Positions 1 through 8,668 are shown, counted from the stretch's first letter. The stretch is 47,533 nt of DNA from Acidocella sp. KAb 2-4 (GCF_020567705.1 NZ_JAJDJU010000021.1:1-47533); one strand, 5' to 3'. The notes: generated from the letters alone by a model not told the origin. A program made the numbers and translations.

Positions 1-209
1 GCTTGGCCGGCATGTGCGGGAATGGCTTCCGCCTGCAGCCCCTCGGCGCGCAGCTGGGCACAAACGATGTCGCATGCCTCGGCCTTGCGCGAGGAGATGA
101 TGACCCGGGCGCCGGACCGGGCGAGCATAGTTGCCGTCGCCAGCCCAATGCCACGCGTCGATCCGGTAACGATGACGGTTTTGCCAACGAAGGACAGGAA
201 ATCCGCCAT
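1..209 (-). CDS. Short-chain dehydrogenase/reductase, N-terminal part (cut by window edge)
   Basis: About 69 N-terminal residues are present, beginning MADFLSFVGKTVIVTGSTRG. The glycine-rich Rossmann motif TGSTRGIG, which binds NAD(P), is clear, and ISSRKAE follows at the end of the second strand, as expected in classical SDRs of about 250 residues. The catalytic Ser-Tyr-Lys part lies beyond the left edge. The ATG is 14 bases after the E1-beta stop, so it is the last visible gene of the long minus-strand acyl-CoA operon. It would oxidise or reduce a hydroxyl/keto group of a pathway intermediate. The family is certain; the substrate is unknown. Confidence 0.85.
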   Translation of the reverse strand, partial: MADFLSFVGKTVIVTGSTRGIGLATATMLARSGARVIISSRKAEACDIVCAQLRAEGLQAEAIPAHAGQ

Positions 210-223
210 CTGTCCGCTCCGGG

Positions 224-1207
224 TTAGGCCGTTACGGCCTTGCGAACGGCGGCGGCGATATCCGCCGCCGTGGGCGCGAAGGCGGCTTCCAGCGGCCTTG
301 AGAAGGGCACTGGCGCAAAGGCCCCGCCGAGGCGCTGGACGGGCGCCTTGAGCTTACCCCACAGTTCCTCGCCGATCACCGCCGCGATTTCAGCGCCGAT
401 GCCGAATTGCTTCACCGCCTCATGCACCACAACGGCGCGGCCGGTCTTGGCGGCGGAGGCCAGCACGGTGGCGCGGTCCCAGGGGGAGATGGTGCGCAGA
501 TCCACGACTTCGAGCGAGATGCCTTCCGTCGCGAGGGTTTTGGCGGCGGCGAGCGCCTCCACCACCATGCGCGAATGCGCTACCACCGTGGCGTCCGTGC
601 CTTCGAGGGCCACCTTGGCTTGGCCCAGCTTCACTTTCTGGAAGCTCACCGGGCCGGGGGTCCAATAGGTTGGCAGGTTTTCGATGAACAGCACCGGATC
701 ATCATCCTCGATGGCGGCGCGCATCAGGCCGTAGGCATCGTCCGGATTGGACGGGGCGACGACCTTGATGCCGGCGGTGTGCGCGAACCAGGCTTCCAGA
801 TAATCGCTATGCTGGCCGCCGGTGGAAAACCCGACGCCGGTCATCGTGCGGATGACGATCGGCACATTGGTTTGCCCGCCGGACATGAAGCGCAGCTTCG
901 CCGCGTGGTTGGTGATCATGTCCATCGGCACGGCGATGAAGTTCATCAGCATGATCTCCGCCACCGGCCGGTAGCCGCCGAGGGAGGCGCCGATGGCAGC
1001 CCCGATGATCGCCTGCTCGGAGATCGGCGTCGAGCGAACGCGTTCGCCAAAGGCCGTGGACAAGCCCTTTGTCACGCCCATCACGCCGCCTTCCTGCTTG
1101 TCACCCACCTCTTCACCGAGGACCAGGACCTTCGGGTCGGCCGCCATTGCATCGTGCAACGCTTGGTTGATCGCCTGAACCACATTCAGTTGTTTGACTT
1201 CGCTCAT
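224..1207 (-). CDS. 2-oxoacid dehydrogenase E1 component, beta subunit
   Basis: This 327-residue protein matches the transketolase-like pyrimidine-binding plus C-terminal domains of E1-beta subunits (PdhB/AcoB/BkdA2 type). Visible signatures are VLVLGEEVG near residue 28, STPISEQAIIGAAIGASLGG near 60 and the VVDLRTISPWD block of the C-terminal domain. With E1-alpha, whose stop is 11 bases upstream, it would form a thiamine-diphosphate enzyme that decarboxylates a 2-oxoacid and passes the acyl group to a lipoyl E2. No E2 or E3 is in the window. In this operon it may act on a 2-oxo acid released during ring or side-chain breakdown; an acetoin or branched-chain 2-oxoacid role cannot be excluded. 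Confidence 0.9.
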   Translation of the reverse strand: MSEVKQLNVVQAINQALHDAMAADPKVLVLGEEVGDKQEGGVMGVTKGLSTAFGERVRSTPISEQAIIGAAIGASLGGYRPVAEIMLMNFIAVPMDMITNHAAKLRFMSGGQTNVPIVIRTMTGVGFSTGGQHSDYLEAWFAHTAGIKVVAPSNPDDAYGLMRAAIEDDDPVLFIENLPTYWTPGPVSFQKVKLGQAKVALEGTDATVVAHSRMVVEALAAAKTLATEGISLEVVDLRTISPWDRATVLASAAKTGRAVVVHEAVKQFGIGAEIAAVIGEELWGKLKAPVQRLGGAFAPVPFSRPLEAAFAPTAADIAAAVRKAVTA

Positions 1208-1218
1208 TGTTCCGGCCC

Positions 1219-2205
1219 CTATGCGATCTCTTCGGCGAACACGTCGCGCTTCAGTTCAACGATATCGGGGAAGGGCGCCGCCATCGCGGCGTCAACGGCC
1301 TTCTCGATCTCGGCGTCGATGCCAGCCTCTGTCGCCGCAAGATCGGCCTCCGAGGCGATGCCCTCAGCGATGAGCCGGGCGCGCAGCTTTGGCATCGGAT
1401 CCTTCGCTTGGCACGCGGCGTAAAGCTCTTTGTCCATATAGTGTCCGGCTTCGCCCAGCAAATGGCCGTTAAACCGGAAGGTTACGGCCTCGATCAGCGT
1501 CGGCCCCTCGCCGGCGCGCGCGCGGTCAATGGCAATCTTGGCGGCGCCGAACATCGCATCCGGGTCGTTGCCGTCCACCGTCACGCCTGGCATCCCGTAC
1601 CCGGCGGCGCGAGTGGAAAGCTTATCCACCAGGGTAGAATCCGCAAAACGCGTATGTTCGGCATATTGGTTGTTCTGGCAAACGAAGATCACCGGGAGTT
1701 TCCACAGTGCCGCCAGATTCAGTGATTCGTGGAAGGCGCCGATATTCGCGGCACCATCGCCAAAATTAGCGACCGAAACGCGCCCCTTGCCGTCGAGTTT
1801 GGCGGCCCAGCCCAGGCCGGTGGCGATCGGCATGGAGGAACCGACGATACCGGTTGTGACCATCATGCCCTTGGAAGGGCAGGTGAGATGCATCGGGCCA
1901 CCCTTGCCCTTGCACGTGCCACTGACCTTGCCAGCGAGCTCGGCCCACATTTCGCCCAGCGGGAAGCCCTTCGCCAGCATGTCATGAATGCCGCGGTATA
2001 TCGTGCAGATGTAATCATCATCATCCAAGCTGACGGAAATCGCTGAGGGGATGATCTCCTGCCCGCGCGGGGAGTAATAAGGCATGACCAGCTTTCCAGC
2101 TTTCATCATTTTGATGATGCGCTCGTCATTCTGCTTGATCAGCGTCGCCCTTTTATAGATTTCCAGAAGCGTTGCCGCATCTGGTTTCGGATGATTGGAC
2201 GTCAT
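1219..2205 (-). CDS. 2-oxoacid dehydrogenase E1 component, alpha subunit
   Basis: The 328-residue protein carries the thiamine-diphosphate motif of E1-alpha: GDG at 149-151, then a spacer ending in QNN at 177-179. The conserved YRGIHDMLAKG block (70-80) and a KGGPMHL segment (101-107) are also typical of pyruvate/acetoin-type E1-alpha. It is the decarboxylating partner of the E1-beta encoded next. It lies 23 bases after the acyl-CoA dehydrogenase gene in the same operon. The fold and reaction type are secure. The substrate is inferred only from neighbours and could be pyruvate-like, branched-chain or a pathway-specific 2-oxoacid. Confidence 0.92.
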   Translation of the reverse strand: MTSNHPKPDAATLLEIYKRATLIKQNDERIIKMMKAGKLVMPYYSPRGQEIIPSAISVSLDDDDYICTIYRGIHDMLAKGFPLGEMWAELAGKVSGTCKGKGGPMHLTCPSKGMMVTTGIVGSSMPIATGLGWAAKLDGKGRVSVANFGDGAANIGAFHESLNLAALWKLPVIFVCQNNQYAEHTRFADSTLVDKLSTRAAGYGMPGVTVDGNDPDAMFGAAKIAIDRARAGEGPTLIEAVTFRFNGHLLGEAGHYMDKELYAACQAKDPMPKLRARLIAEGIASEADLAATEAGIDAEIEKAVDAAMAAPFPDIVELKRDVFAEEIA

Positions 2206-2228
2206 TATGTCTCTCCCGGATGCAACCC

Positions 2229-3377
2229 TTAATGGCCTTTCGCGAACAAGTCGCGACTGATAATCTGCTTCATAACCTCAGAAGCGCCGCCAGCGATTCG
2301 CGTGATGCGCGCATCGATGAAGGCCCGTGCGATCGGATACTCGCTCATGTATCCGTAGCCGCCGAAGAACTGCAAGCACTCGTTCACGACCTTATTGTGC
2401 AGGTCGGTCACCGTCAGCTTTACCTTCGCGGCCTCTACGTGCGAAAGCTCCCCCTTGAGGTGCTGCGCGATGCAGTGATCGGTGAACACGCGCAGCGCCG
2501 TGGTTTCGGCCGCAAGCTGCGCCAGCACGAATTGTGTATTCTGAAAATCCGCGATTGTGTGGCCGAACATCTTGCGCTCTCTGGTGTAGTCCACGGTCCA
2601 CTGGATGGCGGCCTCGGCAACGCAAATGCTGCGAACGGCCTGCGTCAGGCGCTCTTGCGCCAGCTTGGTCATCAGCATCTTGAAGCCGTCGCCTTCACCG
2701 CCCAGGCGGTTGGCAACCGGTACACGCAAATCCTGGAAGAACAACTCGGAGGTATCCTGAGCTTTCAGACCGATCTTCTCCAAATTGCGTCCGCGTGTAA
2801 AGCCGGGCCGGTCCGCCTCGGTGAGTACGATGCTGACGCCCTTGGCGCCAGCGGCCGGATCGGTCTTGCAGGCGAGCAGGATGAAGTCGCAATTCTGGCC
2901 GTTGGAGATGTAGGTCTTTTGCCCGTTGACGACGTAGTCGTCGCCATCGCGCAGCGCGCGCGTGCGCAACTCCTTGAGGTCGCTGCCGGCCCCCGGCTCG
3001 GTCATCGCCACCGCGCCGATCGCATCGCCGGAGACCATTTTCGGCAGCCATTTATGTTTCAGCTCCTCGGAACCCCAGGCGCGGATATAGGGCGCGACCA
3101 TCTCGGAATGCACCATGAACCCGGGGCCGGTCATACCGGCCTTGGCCAGTTCCTCGATGACCACGACATTGTACAGCCAGTCGGCACCCGCGCCGCCATA
3201 TTCTTCGGGCGTATCGCAGCAGAGCAGCCCGGCCTCGCCGGCCTTGCGCCAGACTTCGCGCGGCACGCGCTTCTCCTGCTCCCATTGCGCGTGATACGGA
3301 ACCAACTCAGTGGTGACGAAAGCTCGTACCGTATCGCGGAAAATCTCGTGGTCGGAAGAGAACAGCGTGCGTTTCAT
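2229..3377 (-). CDS. Acyl-CoA dehydrogenase
   Basis: The 382-residue flavoprotein has all three acyl-CoA dehydrogenase domains: an N-terminal helical domain starting MKRTLFSSDHEIFRDTVRAF, a middle beta domain with AMTEPGAGSDL and YISNGQ, and a C-terminal helical domain with QFFGGYGYMSEYPIAR and IAGGASEVMKQIISRDLF. It would introduce a 2,3-double bond into an acyl-CoA and pass electrons to ETF. The C-terminal layout resembles the long-chain/isovaleryl class, where the catalytic Glu lies in a mid-protein helix. It sits between CitE and E1-alpha with short gaps, so it is co-transcribed. A second, different acyl-CoA dehydrogenase opens the operon. Confidence 0.93.
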   Translation of the reverse strand: MKRTLFSSDHEIFRDTVRAFVTTELVPYHAQWEQEKRVPREVWRKAGEAGLLCCDTPEEYGGAGADWLYNVVVIEELAKAGMTGPGFMVHSEMVAPYIRAWGSEELKHKWLPKMVSGDAIGAVAMTEPGAGSDLKELRTRALRDGDDYVVNGQKTYISNGQNCDFILLACKTDPAAGAKGVSIVLTEADRPGFTRGRNLEKIGLKAQDTSELFFQDLRVPVANRLGGEGDGFKMLMTKLAQERLTQAVRSICVAEAAIQWTVDYTRERKMFGHTIADFQNTQFVLAQLAAETTALRVFTDHCIAQHLKGELSHVEAAKVKLTVTDLHNKVVNECLQFFGGYGYMSEYPIARAFIDARITRIAGGASEVMKQIISRDLFAKGH

Positions 3378-3386
3378 GTGGACAAC

Positions 3387-4280
3387 CTAGCGGTGATAGG
3401 CCTGGGCAAGAGCGAGCACACCCTGCGCCTGCTTCAGGTGGGGAATATCGAGCATCTTGCCGTCGAGGCCGACCGTGCCCGCATCCGGGTTGGCGGCGAA
3501 CGCATCGACGACGCGGCGTGCGAACGCGATTTCCTCTTCGGAGGGCGCGAAGGATTCGTTGATGATGTCGACCTGCGCCGGATGGATGGCCACACGGCCG
3601 GAAAACCCTTCGGCACGCGCAGCCCGGCAGGATGCGCGCAACCCCTCCGGGTCCCGGAAATCGACATAGAGCGTGTCCACAGCCTCAACCCCCGCGGCAT
3701 GGGCGCCGAGCAGCATCCAGGAGCGGACGATTTTGTAGGTCAGCGCCCATTGGCCGGTTGCCGGGTCAAGATTGGTGCTGGCCCTGATCGCGGAACTCAG
3801 ATCCTCAGCCCCCCAGGTCAGGCCATAAAGGCGCTTGAGCCCGGCATCGGCATAGGCGCCGAGCGTGAAGGGGGCGGGCGCCGTCTCGGTCGCAACCGGC
3901 AAAATTTTCGTCGAGCCGAGCGGTAATCCTGCGGCGATTTCGAAAGCATCTAGATAATGGCTGACGATGCGCACACAGTCAGGCCCATTCACTTTCGGCA
4001 GCATCAGCCCATCCGGCCCGCCGGCCATGATGGCGGCCAGGTCCGTCAGCGTCATGTCCGTATCCAACGGGTTCACACGCACCCAGAGTTGAGATTTACG
4101 TGTCCCGCGCGGCCGTTGCTTGAGGAAGGACGGAATCAGCTCGCGCGCCGCTGCTTTTCGAGACGGCGCCACGGAGTCTTCAAGATCAAGGATCAGCGCG
4201 TCGGCGCCGGTGGCGTCTGCCTTGCCCAGCTTCTTCTCGCTATCGCCGGGAATGAAGAGGAAGGAGCGGAGCGCGGTCAT
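3387..4280 (-). CDS. HpcH/HpaI-family CoA-ester lyase (CitE-like)
   Basis: The 297-residue protein has the CitE/malyl-CoA lyase TIM-barrel signatures: RSFLFIPGDSEKKL at the N-terminus, DLEDSVAP (about 33-40), ATETAPAPF, LTWGAEDLS and GFSGRVAIHPAQVDIIN. Such enzymes split or form beta-hydroxyacyl-CoA esters such as malyl-, beta-methylmalyl- or citramalyl-CoA, with Mg2+. Its ATG overlaps the end of the MaoC gene by four bases (ATGA), implying coupled translation and likely consecutive reactions: hydration of an unsaturated dicarboxyl-CoA, then cleavage. The family is clear. The citramalyl/methylmalyl substrate is inference. Confidence 0.9.
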   Translation of the reverse strand: MTALRSFLFIPGDSEKKLGKADATGADALILDLEDSVAPSRKAAARELIPSFLKQRPRGTRKSQLWVRVNPLDTDMTLTDLAAIMAGGPDGLMLPKVNGPDCVRIVSHYLDAFEIAAGLPLGSTKILPVATETAPAPFTLGAYADAGLKRLYGLTWGAEDLSSAIRASTNLDPATGQWALTYKIVRSWMLLGAHAAGVEAVDTLYVDFRDPEGLRASCRAARAEGFSGRVAIHPAQVDIINESFAPSEEEIAFARRVVDAFAANPDAGTVGLDGKMLDIPHLKQAQGVLALAQAYHR

Positions 4281-4732
4281 GCGGCGGGCTTTTTCAGCTG
4301 CAGGCCGGAACGTTTACACGAGGCCACCAACTCATCGCGCTGATTGTAACCACGATGAATGAAGGTGACGATGCCCGCATCCGGACGCGACTTGCTGTCG
4401 CGCAGCTCGAAGACCTCGGTTTCCACGCGGATCGTGTCGCCGTGGAACACTGGCTTGGGGAAGCGCACCTCGTCCCAGCCGAGATTGGCGACGGCGGTGC
4501 CAAGCGTGGTGTCGCCCACCGAGATGCCGACGACAAGGCCTAGAGTGAAGGCGGAGTTGACCAGGCGCTGACCATAGGGCGTGCCCTTCATATACTCCTC
4601 GTCCAGGTGCAGCAGCGCCGGATTATGGGTCATGCAGGTGAACAGGACATTGTCCGCCTCGGTTACCGTGCGGCGGATCGGGTGCTTGAAAATCTGCCCA
4701 ACGTGAAGCTCATCAAACCACAAACCAGCCAT
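4277..4732 (-). CDS. MaoC-like hot-dog hydratase (mesaconyl-CoA hydratase type)
   Basis: This is a single hot-dog-domain protein of 151 residues. It has the MaoC signature TVTEADNVLFTCMTHNPALL followed by H42 and LDEEYMKGTPYGQRLVNSAF, where an acidic/amide residue and His form the hydratase site. It would hydrate a 2-enoyl-CoA. The four-base overlap with the CitE-like lyase recalls mesaconyl-CoA hydratase/citramalyl-CoA lyase pairs, which is why that type is suggested. The gene begins one base after the thiolase stop, so thiolase, MaoC and CitE are tightly coupled. A simple enoyl-CoA hydratase role is the main alternative. Confidence 0.88.
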   Translation of the reverse strand: MAGLWFDELHVGQIFKHPIRRTVTEADNVLFTCMTHNPALLHLDEEYMKGTPYGQRLVNSAFTLGLVVGISVGDTTLGTAVANLGWDEVRFPKPVFHGDTIRVETEVFELRDSKSRPDAGIVTFIHRGYNQRDELVASCKRSGLQLKKPAA

Positions 4733-4733
4733 G

Positions 4734-5930
4734 TTACATCAACCCCAGAATGGAAATTGCCGCGATGCCCTGATACGGCACGCCACCGAGATTATGGGTG
4801 AGGCCGATCGAGGGAGCCTTGAGCTGCCGCGCGCCGGCGCGCCCAAGCAGCTGACTATAGATCTCGTACGCCATGCGCAGGCCGGAGGCGCCGATAGGAT
4901 GGCCGAAGCATTTCAGCCCGCCATCGATCTGGCACGGGACCTTGCCTGTCGCGTCGTACACACCGTCCAGGATGTCTTTCACGGCCTCGCCATCATTGGA
5001 GAGGAAGAGATCTTCCATGGTCACGAGTTCGGTGATCGAGAAGCAGTCATGCACCTCGGTCAGGGAGAGTTGCTCGCGCGGGTTGGTGATGCCGGCTTCC
5101 TTATAGGCTCGGATCGCGGCGTTGCGGGTGTTGCGCACATAAGAGCCGTCCCAGTCGCTCATCGTCGTTTCCTGGCCGGAGCTGATGGAGAGCTGCAGCG
5201 CCTTAATGGAAACGAGCTCCTTCTTGCCGAGCGCTCTCGCGATTTCCGGTGTGGTGACGATCGCGCAGGCGGAACCATCGGACACGCCGGAACAATCGAA
5301 CAGGCCCAACGGATCGGAGATCATCGGCGCGTTCATGATGGTCTCCATCGGCACAGCCTTGCGGAAATGCGCCTTCGGGCTGTTGACGCCGTTCTGGTGG
5401 CTCTTCCATGAGACATGGCTGATCGCGCGTTTCAGATCCTCGCGCGAGGTGCCGTATCTGGCGCGGTAGCCGTCAGCGAGCTGGGCGAAGCCGGCGGGTG
5501 CGGAGCTCATCGGCATCCACAAATCGTTGAACGTGCCTTTGAACGGTGGCGGCAACCCGCCATAGCCGGTGTCCTTTAGTTTCTCGGCGCCGATGGCGAG
5601 CGCGATGTCCACCGCGCCGGAGGCCACGGCATAGGCCGCGCCGCGCAGCGCCTCGGTGCCGGTCGCGCACATATTTTCCACACGCGAGAATGGGATGCCA
5701 TCGAGGCGCAGCGCCGTCGAGGCAGGGATGGCGGAGTTGCCGACATTCACCGAATCGAAGCAGGAGCCAAGCCATGCGGCGTCGATCTGCTTACGCTCGA
5801 TCCCGGCATCCGCCAGCGCCTCTTGGAACGCTTCATTCATCAGATCGCCTTCACCCGCATCCCAGCGCTCGCCAAATTTCGAGCAGCCCATGCCGAGAAT
5901 CGTAACCTTGTCTTTGATACCTGTCGCCAT
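4734..5930 (-). CDS. Thiolase of the SCP-x / lipid-transfer type
   Basis: The 398-residue protein has thiolase landmarks: nucleophile Cys88 in ENMCATGTEA, VHDCFSITE with His294 and Cys296, and GGLKCFGHPIGASG with His344. The VHDCF and FGHPIGASG forms mark the SCP-x/Ltp branch used for branched, sterol-like or cyclic acyl chains. It would cleave a 3-ketoacyl-CoA, although some relatives (Ltp2) act as retro-aldolases with a DUF35 partner. The next upstream gene, 11 bases away, carries a DUF35-type zinc ribbon plus OB domain, so a thiolase-DUF35 complex is plausible. The presence of Cys88 favours true thiolysis. Confidence 0.92.
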   Translation of the reverse strand: MATGIKDKVTILGMGCSKFGERWDAGEGDLMNEAFQEALADAGIERKQIDAAWLGSCFDSVNVGNSAIPASTALRLDGIPFSRVENMCATGTEALRGAAYAVASGAVDIALAIGAEKLKDTGYGGLPPPFKGTFNDLWMPMSSAPAGFAQLADGYRARYGTSREDLKRAISHVSWKSHQNGVNSPKAHFRKAVPMETIMNAPMISDPLGLFDCSGVSDGSACAIVTTPEIARALGKKELVSIKALQLSISSGQETTMSDWDGSYVRNTRNAAIRAYKEAGITNPREQLSLTEVHDCFSITELVTMEDLFLSNDGEAVKDILDGVYDATGKVPCQIDGGLKCFGHPIGASGLRMAYEIYSQLLGRAGARQLKAPSIGLTHNLGGVPYQGIAAISILGLM

Positions 5931-5941
5931 GGTCCTGCTCC

Positions 5942-7381
5942 TTACGCCGTAGTCACGGGAGTGGATTTCCAGAAATAGCGGTTATAGCCGCGGGCACGGT
6001 CGCGTTCCTTGATACGGAACACCATGCGCAGCTTGTCGCCGCGAGAGATGCCGCCAGGGCCGACATCCACCATTTCCATGAGCGTGCGCGCACCGTTTTC
6101 GAACTGTACGAAGCCGCAATAGAGCGGAGGAGCTGGATGGTAGGAGAGCCAGTCGGCGGTGCTGGTGAGGACGTTTGCCGGCGCGTCGCACAGTGGCAAC
6201 TGGGTAAATTGCTGGCGCGGCGCCTGGCATTTCACGCAGGATTGCAACTGCGGAAATTGTACCGTGCCGCAGGCTTGGCATTGCCCAGCCACGAACCCTT
6301 CCATCTGGTCAGAGGAGCGGAACTGCTCGGTCAGCTGCGTCTTCCCGCTCTTTTCCGCGCGCATGCCCCACTCCAGCTCGATGCCATCGTAGAAGGAGAG
6401 CATGCGCAGATAGGAATCCGTCATCAGCCCATCGGCGATACAACCGGAGACGCCGCGGCGCTTGGGCAGCGCGTTGATGGCGTCTGTCACCTCGAAGATC
6501 AGCGCGTCCGCGCCCTGGCCAAAGCCGATGAGAAGAATCTTCTCCTCAGGTTTTGCGGTTTCCAGCACACTTGCCAGCATGAGTGGCGCGTGCGCGGTGC
6601 CGGCATAGCCGACGCCATTCTCCAACCCCGGCACGATGGTCCCGGCGAATTTCACCGCCTTGGCCACCGCATCCGCTGCGCCCTTGAACAAAGACGGCAT
6701 CGCGAAATAGGTGATGTCCTCGATTTCGAGGCCGGCTTTGGCCAGCGCGTACTTAATGGCGCCCGGGGTCTCCTTGGCGTAACCCTCGTCGCGGATCCAG
6801 CGCTCCTCCCAGAAATAGTCGTATTTCTGCCCGGCGGCACGGAAATGGTCGATGAATGTGTCGGTGACGCTGGCGGCGCCCAGCAGCTTGGCGATAACGC
6901 CGGTGCTGCCCAGCGTGAAGGCGGCGGCCCCGGCGCCGTAGCTCAGCTCTTGCGTCGAGGCGGGTTTGGTCACGGGTGCGTCGGAGGCAATCACTAAAGC
7001 CGATTCACCGGCTTTCAGGGCTTGCAGCAGGGTGGACGTGCCAGCGCGCTGGGAATTGCCGCTGTCGCTGCTGGCGAGCCCGGCGGGAGCGCGCAGCGCC
7101 CCGGCGATGATGGCTGAAGCCGGCAGGTCGGCGTAGGGCGAGGTGGTCGAGGCAACGTAGAGCGTGCCAAAGGCATCGATGGAGGTGCCGGTGAGGGCAT
7201 CGCGCGCGGCTTCGACGGCCATGGTCACCGCATCCTCGTCCCAGGAGGTGAAGGCGCGGCTGCCTTTGGCTTGGGCCTTCAGCGAAGGCGCCATCCATTT
7301 ATGCGCCTCTGCGATGGTGTCGCGGTCGATGCGCAGCCTGGGCACATAGGCGCCATAACCGGTGATTCCGAATTCGCTCAT
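5942..7381 (-). CDS. HMG-CoA-synthase-like domain fused to zinc-ribbon/OB-fold (DUF35) domain
   Basis: In this 479-residue protein, residues 1-330 have the thiolase fold of archaeal-type HMG-CoA synthase/KAS III (ITGYGAYVPRLRI at the start, SYGAGAAAFTLG near 147). Residues about 355-479 form a DUF35 domain with a zinc ribbon, Cys368/Cys371/Cys382/Cys385, and an OB fold. By my by-eye alignment the catalytic Cys is replaced by Gln111 (NSQRAGTS) and the active-site His by Ala227 (YFAMPS). If correct, this domain cannot act as a normal condensing enzyme and may serve the adjacent thiolase as scaffold or CoA-binding partner. The fusion is typical of catabolic clusters for cyclic substrates. Function is unproven. 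Confidence 0.85.
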   Translation of the reverse strand: MSEFGITGYGAYVPRLRIDRDTIAEAHKWMAPSLKAQAKGSRAFTSWDEDAVTMAVEAARDALTGTSIDAFGTLYVASTTSPYADLPASAIIAGALRAPAGLASSDSGNSQRAGTSTLLQALKAGESALVIASDAPVTKPASTQELSYGAGAAAFTLGSTGVIAKLLGAASVTDTFIDHFRAAGQKYDYFWEERWIRDEGYAKETPGAIKYALAKAGLEIEDITYFAMPSLFKGAADAVAKAVKFAGTIVPGLENGVGYAGTAHAPLMLASVLETAKPEEKILLIGFGQGADALIFEVTDAINALPKRRGVSGCIADGLMTDSYLRMLSFYDGIELEWGMRAEKSGKTQLTEQFRSSDQMEGFVAGQCQACGTVQFPQLQSCVKCQAPRQQFTQLPLCDAPANVLTSTADWLSYHPAPPLYCGFVQFENGARTLMEMVDVGPGGISRGDKLRMVFRIKERDRARGYNRYFWKSTPVTTA

Positions 7382-7401
7382 ATCGTCTCGTCCTTGCCGT
7401 C

Positions 7402-8568
7402 TCAGTATGACTTCGGAAGGTCGAGGACCTTCTCGGCGATGAAGCTCAGGATCATCTGCTCTGTGATGGGGGCAATGCGCAGCAGGATCGATTCACGGAA
7501 CAGCCGCTCAACCTGGTATTCGGTGGAATAGCCCATACCGCCATGCGTCATTACCGCGCGCGTGCAGGCCTCGAAGGCAGCGCGGCCGCCGAGGAATTTC
7601 CCGGCATTGGCCTCGGCGCCGCAGGGCTGCCCGGCATCATAGAGCCCGGCGGCGCGCATGATCATCCAATAGGCCGATTCCAGATAGGCCCAGTTCTCGG
7701 CCAGCGGATGCTGGATGCCTTGATTCTGGCCGATGAGCCGGCCGAAAACCTTGCGCTCGCGGGCGTAGTTCGAGGCGCGGGCTAGGGCGCCCCGGCCGAG
7801 GCCGACAGCCTCGATGCCGACAAGGATCCGCTCCGGGTTGAGGCTGTGCAGGATGTAGTGGAAGCCCTTGCCTTCCTCACCGATCCGGTCGCGATCGGGG
7901 ATGAAATAATCGTCGATGAAGGTGGCGTTGGAGTCGACCGCGTTGCGGCCCATCTTGGGAATGCGCCGGACCTCGATCTTGGTCTTGTCGAGATCGGTAT
8001 AGAACAACGTCATGCCGTCAGTCGGGCGCTTGCAGTCCTCCTTCGGGGTGGTGCGGGTGAGCAGGATGATCTTATTCGCCACCTGGCCCGAGGAAGTCCA
8101 GATCTTGCGCCCGGTGACGCGGTAGCCGCCCTCCACCTTGCGCGCGAAGGTCGTGATGCTGGTGGTGTCAAGGCCGGCATCCGGTTCGGTCACGCCGAAG
8201 CAGGCGCGGTCCGTGCCTTTGATCAGCGGGGTGAGCATGCGTTCCTTCTGTTCCGGTGTGCCAAACACAACCACGGCATGCGGCCCGAACAGGTTAAGGT
8301 GCAGCGCCGAGGCAGCGGAATAGCCGCCAGCGGAGCAGGCAACCTCATGCATCATGATCGCTGCCTCAGTCACACCGAGATTAGCGCCGCCAAACTCCTC
8401 CGGCATGGTGATGCCGAGCCAGCCATTATCAGCCATCGCGCGGTGGAATTCGAACGGGAAACGCTTCTCCTGGTCGCAATCCGACCAGTACTTGTCGTCA
8501 AACCCGTCGCAAATCTGCTTCACCCCGTCCCGGATTGCGTCTTGTTCCTTCGTGTAACGGATATCCAC
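7402..8568 (-). CDS. Acyl-CoA dehydrogenase (first gene of the long operon)
   Basis: The 388-residue acyl-CoA dehydrogenase starts MDIRYTKEQDAIRDGVKQIC. It has GITMPEEFGGANLG in the N-terminal domain, GVTEPDAGLDTT and IWTSSGQ in the flavin-contacting middle domain, and THGGMGYSTEYQVERLFRES at the C-terminus. It differs clearly from the second acyl-CoA dehydrogenase of the operon, so the two probably act on different intermediates. It transfers electrons to ETF. It opens the operon; a palindromic element shared with another unit lies 46-72 bases upstream of its ATG. Confidence 0.93.
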   Translation of the reverse strand: MDIRYTKEQDAIRDGVKQICDGFDDKYWSDCDQEKRFPFEFHRAMADNGWLGITMPEEFGGANLGVTEAAIMMHEVACSAGGYSAASALHLNLFGPHAVVVFGTPEQKERMLTPLIKGTDRACFGVTEPDAGLDTTSITTFARKVEGGYRVTGRKIWTSSGQVANKIILLTRTTPKEDCKRPTDGMTLFYTDLDKTKIEVRRIPKMGRNAVDSNATFIDDYFIPDRDRIGEEGKGFHYILHSLNPERILVGIEAVGLGRGALARASNYARERKVFGRLIGQNQGIQHPLAENWAYLESAYWMIMRAAGLYDAGQPCGAEANAGKFLGGRAAFEACTRAVMTHGGMGYSTEYQVERLFRESILLRIAPITEQMILSFIAEKVLDLPKSY

Positions 8569-8613
8569 TTGGTCCTCCGAATGCTGAGCCTGCGGGCAGC
8601 GAGTCTAAAAAAG

Positions 8614-8640
8614 ATACATGCACACCGTATGTATGCATAA
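8614..8640. promoter_or_regulatory. Candidate operator upstream of the nine-gene acyl-CoA operon
   Basis: ATACAT (8614-8619) and ATGTAT (8629-8634) form an inverted repeat with a 9-base spacer. GTATGTATGCATA at 8627-8639 occurs again, exactly but in reverse orientation, at 30304-30316 upstream of the FAD dehydrogenase gene. Bases 8625-8640 also align partly with the wider 16-bp element (CGTAT....GCATA). It lies in the 100-base gap before the acyl-CoA dehydrogenase at 8568. Confidence 0.55.
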
Positions 8641-8668
8641 TGTATGGGCTGATCGATATGGCAAGATC

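Noticed and set aside
2172-3926. A 584-codon open frame on the plus strand opposite acyl-CoA dehydrogenase and CitE genes
   Set aside because: It is antisense to two clearly conserved genes, has no recognisable domain and is explained by high third-position GC.
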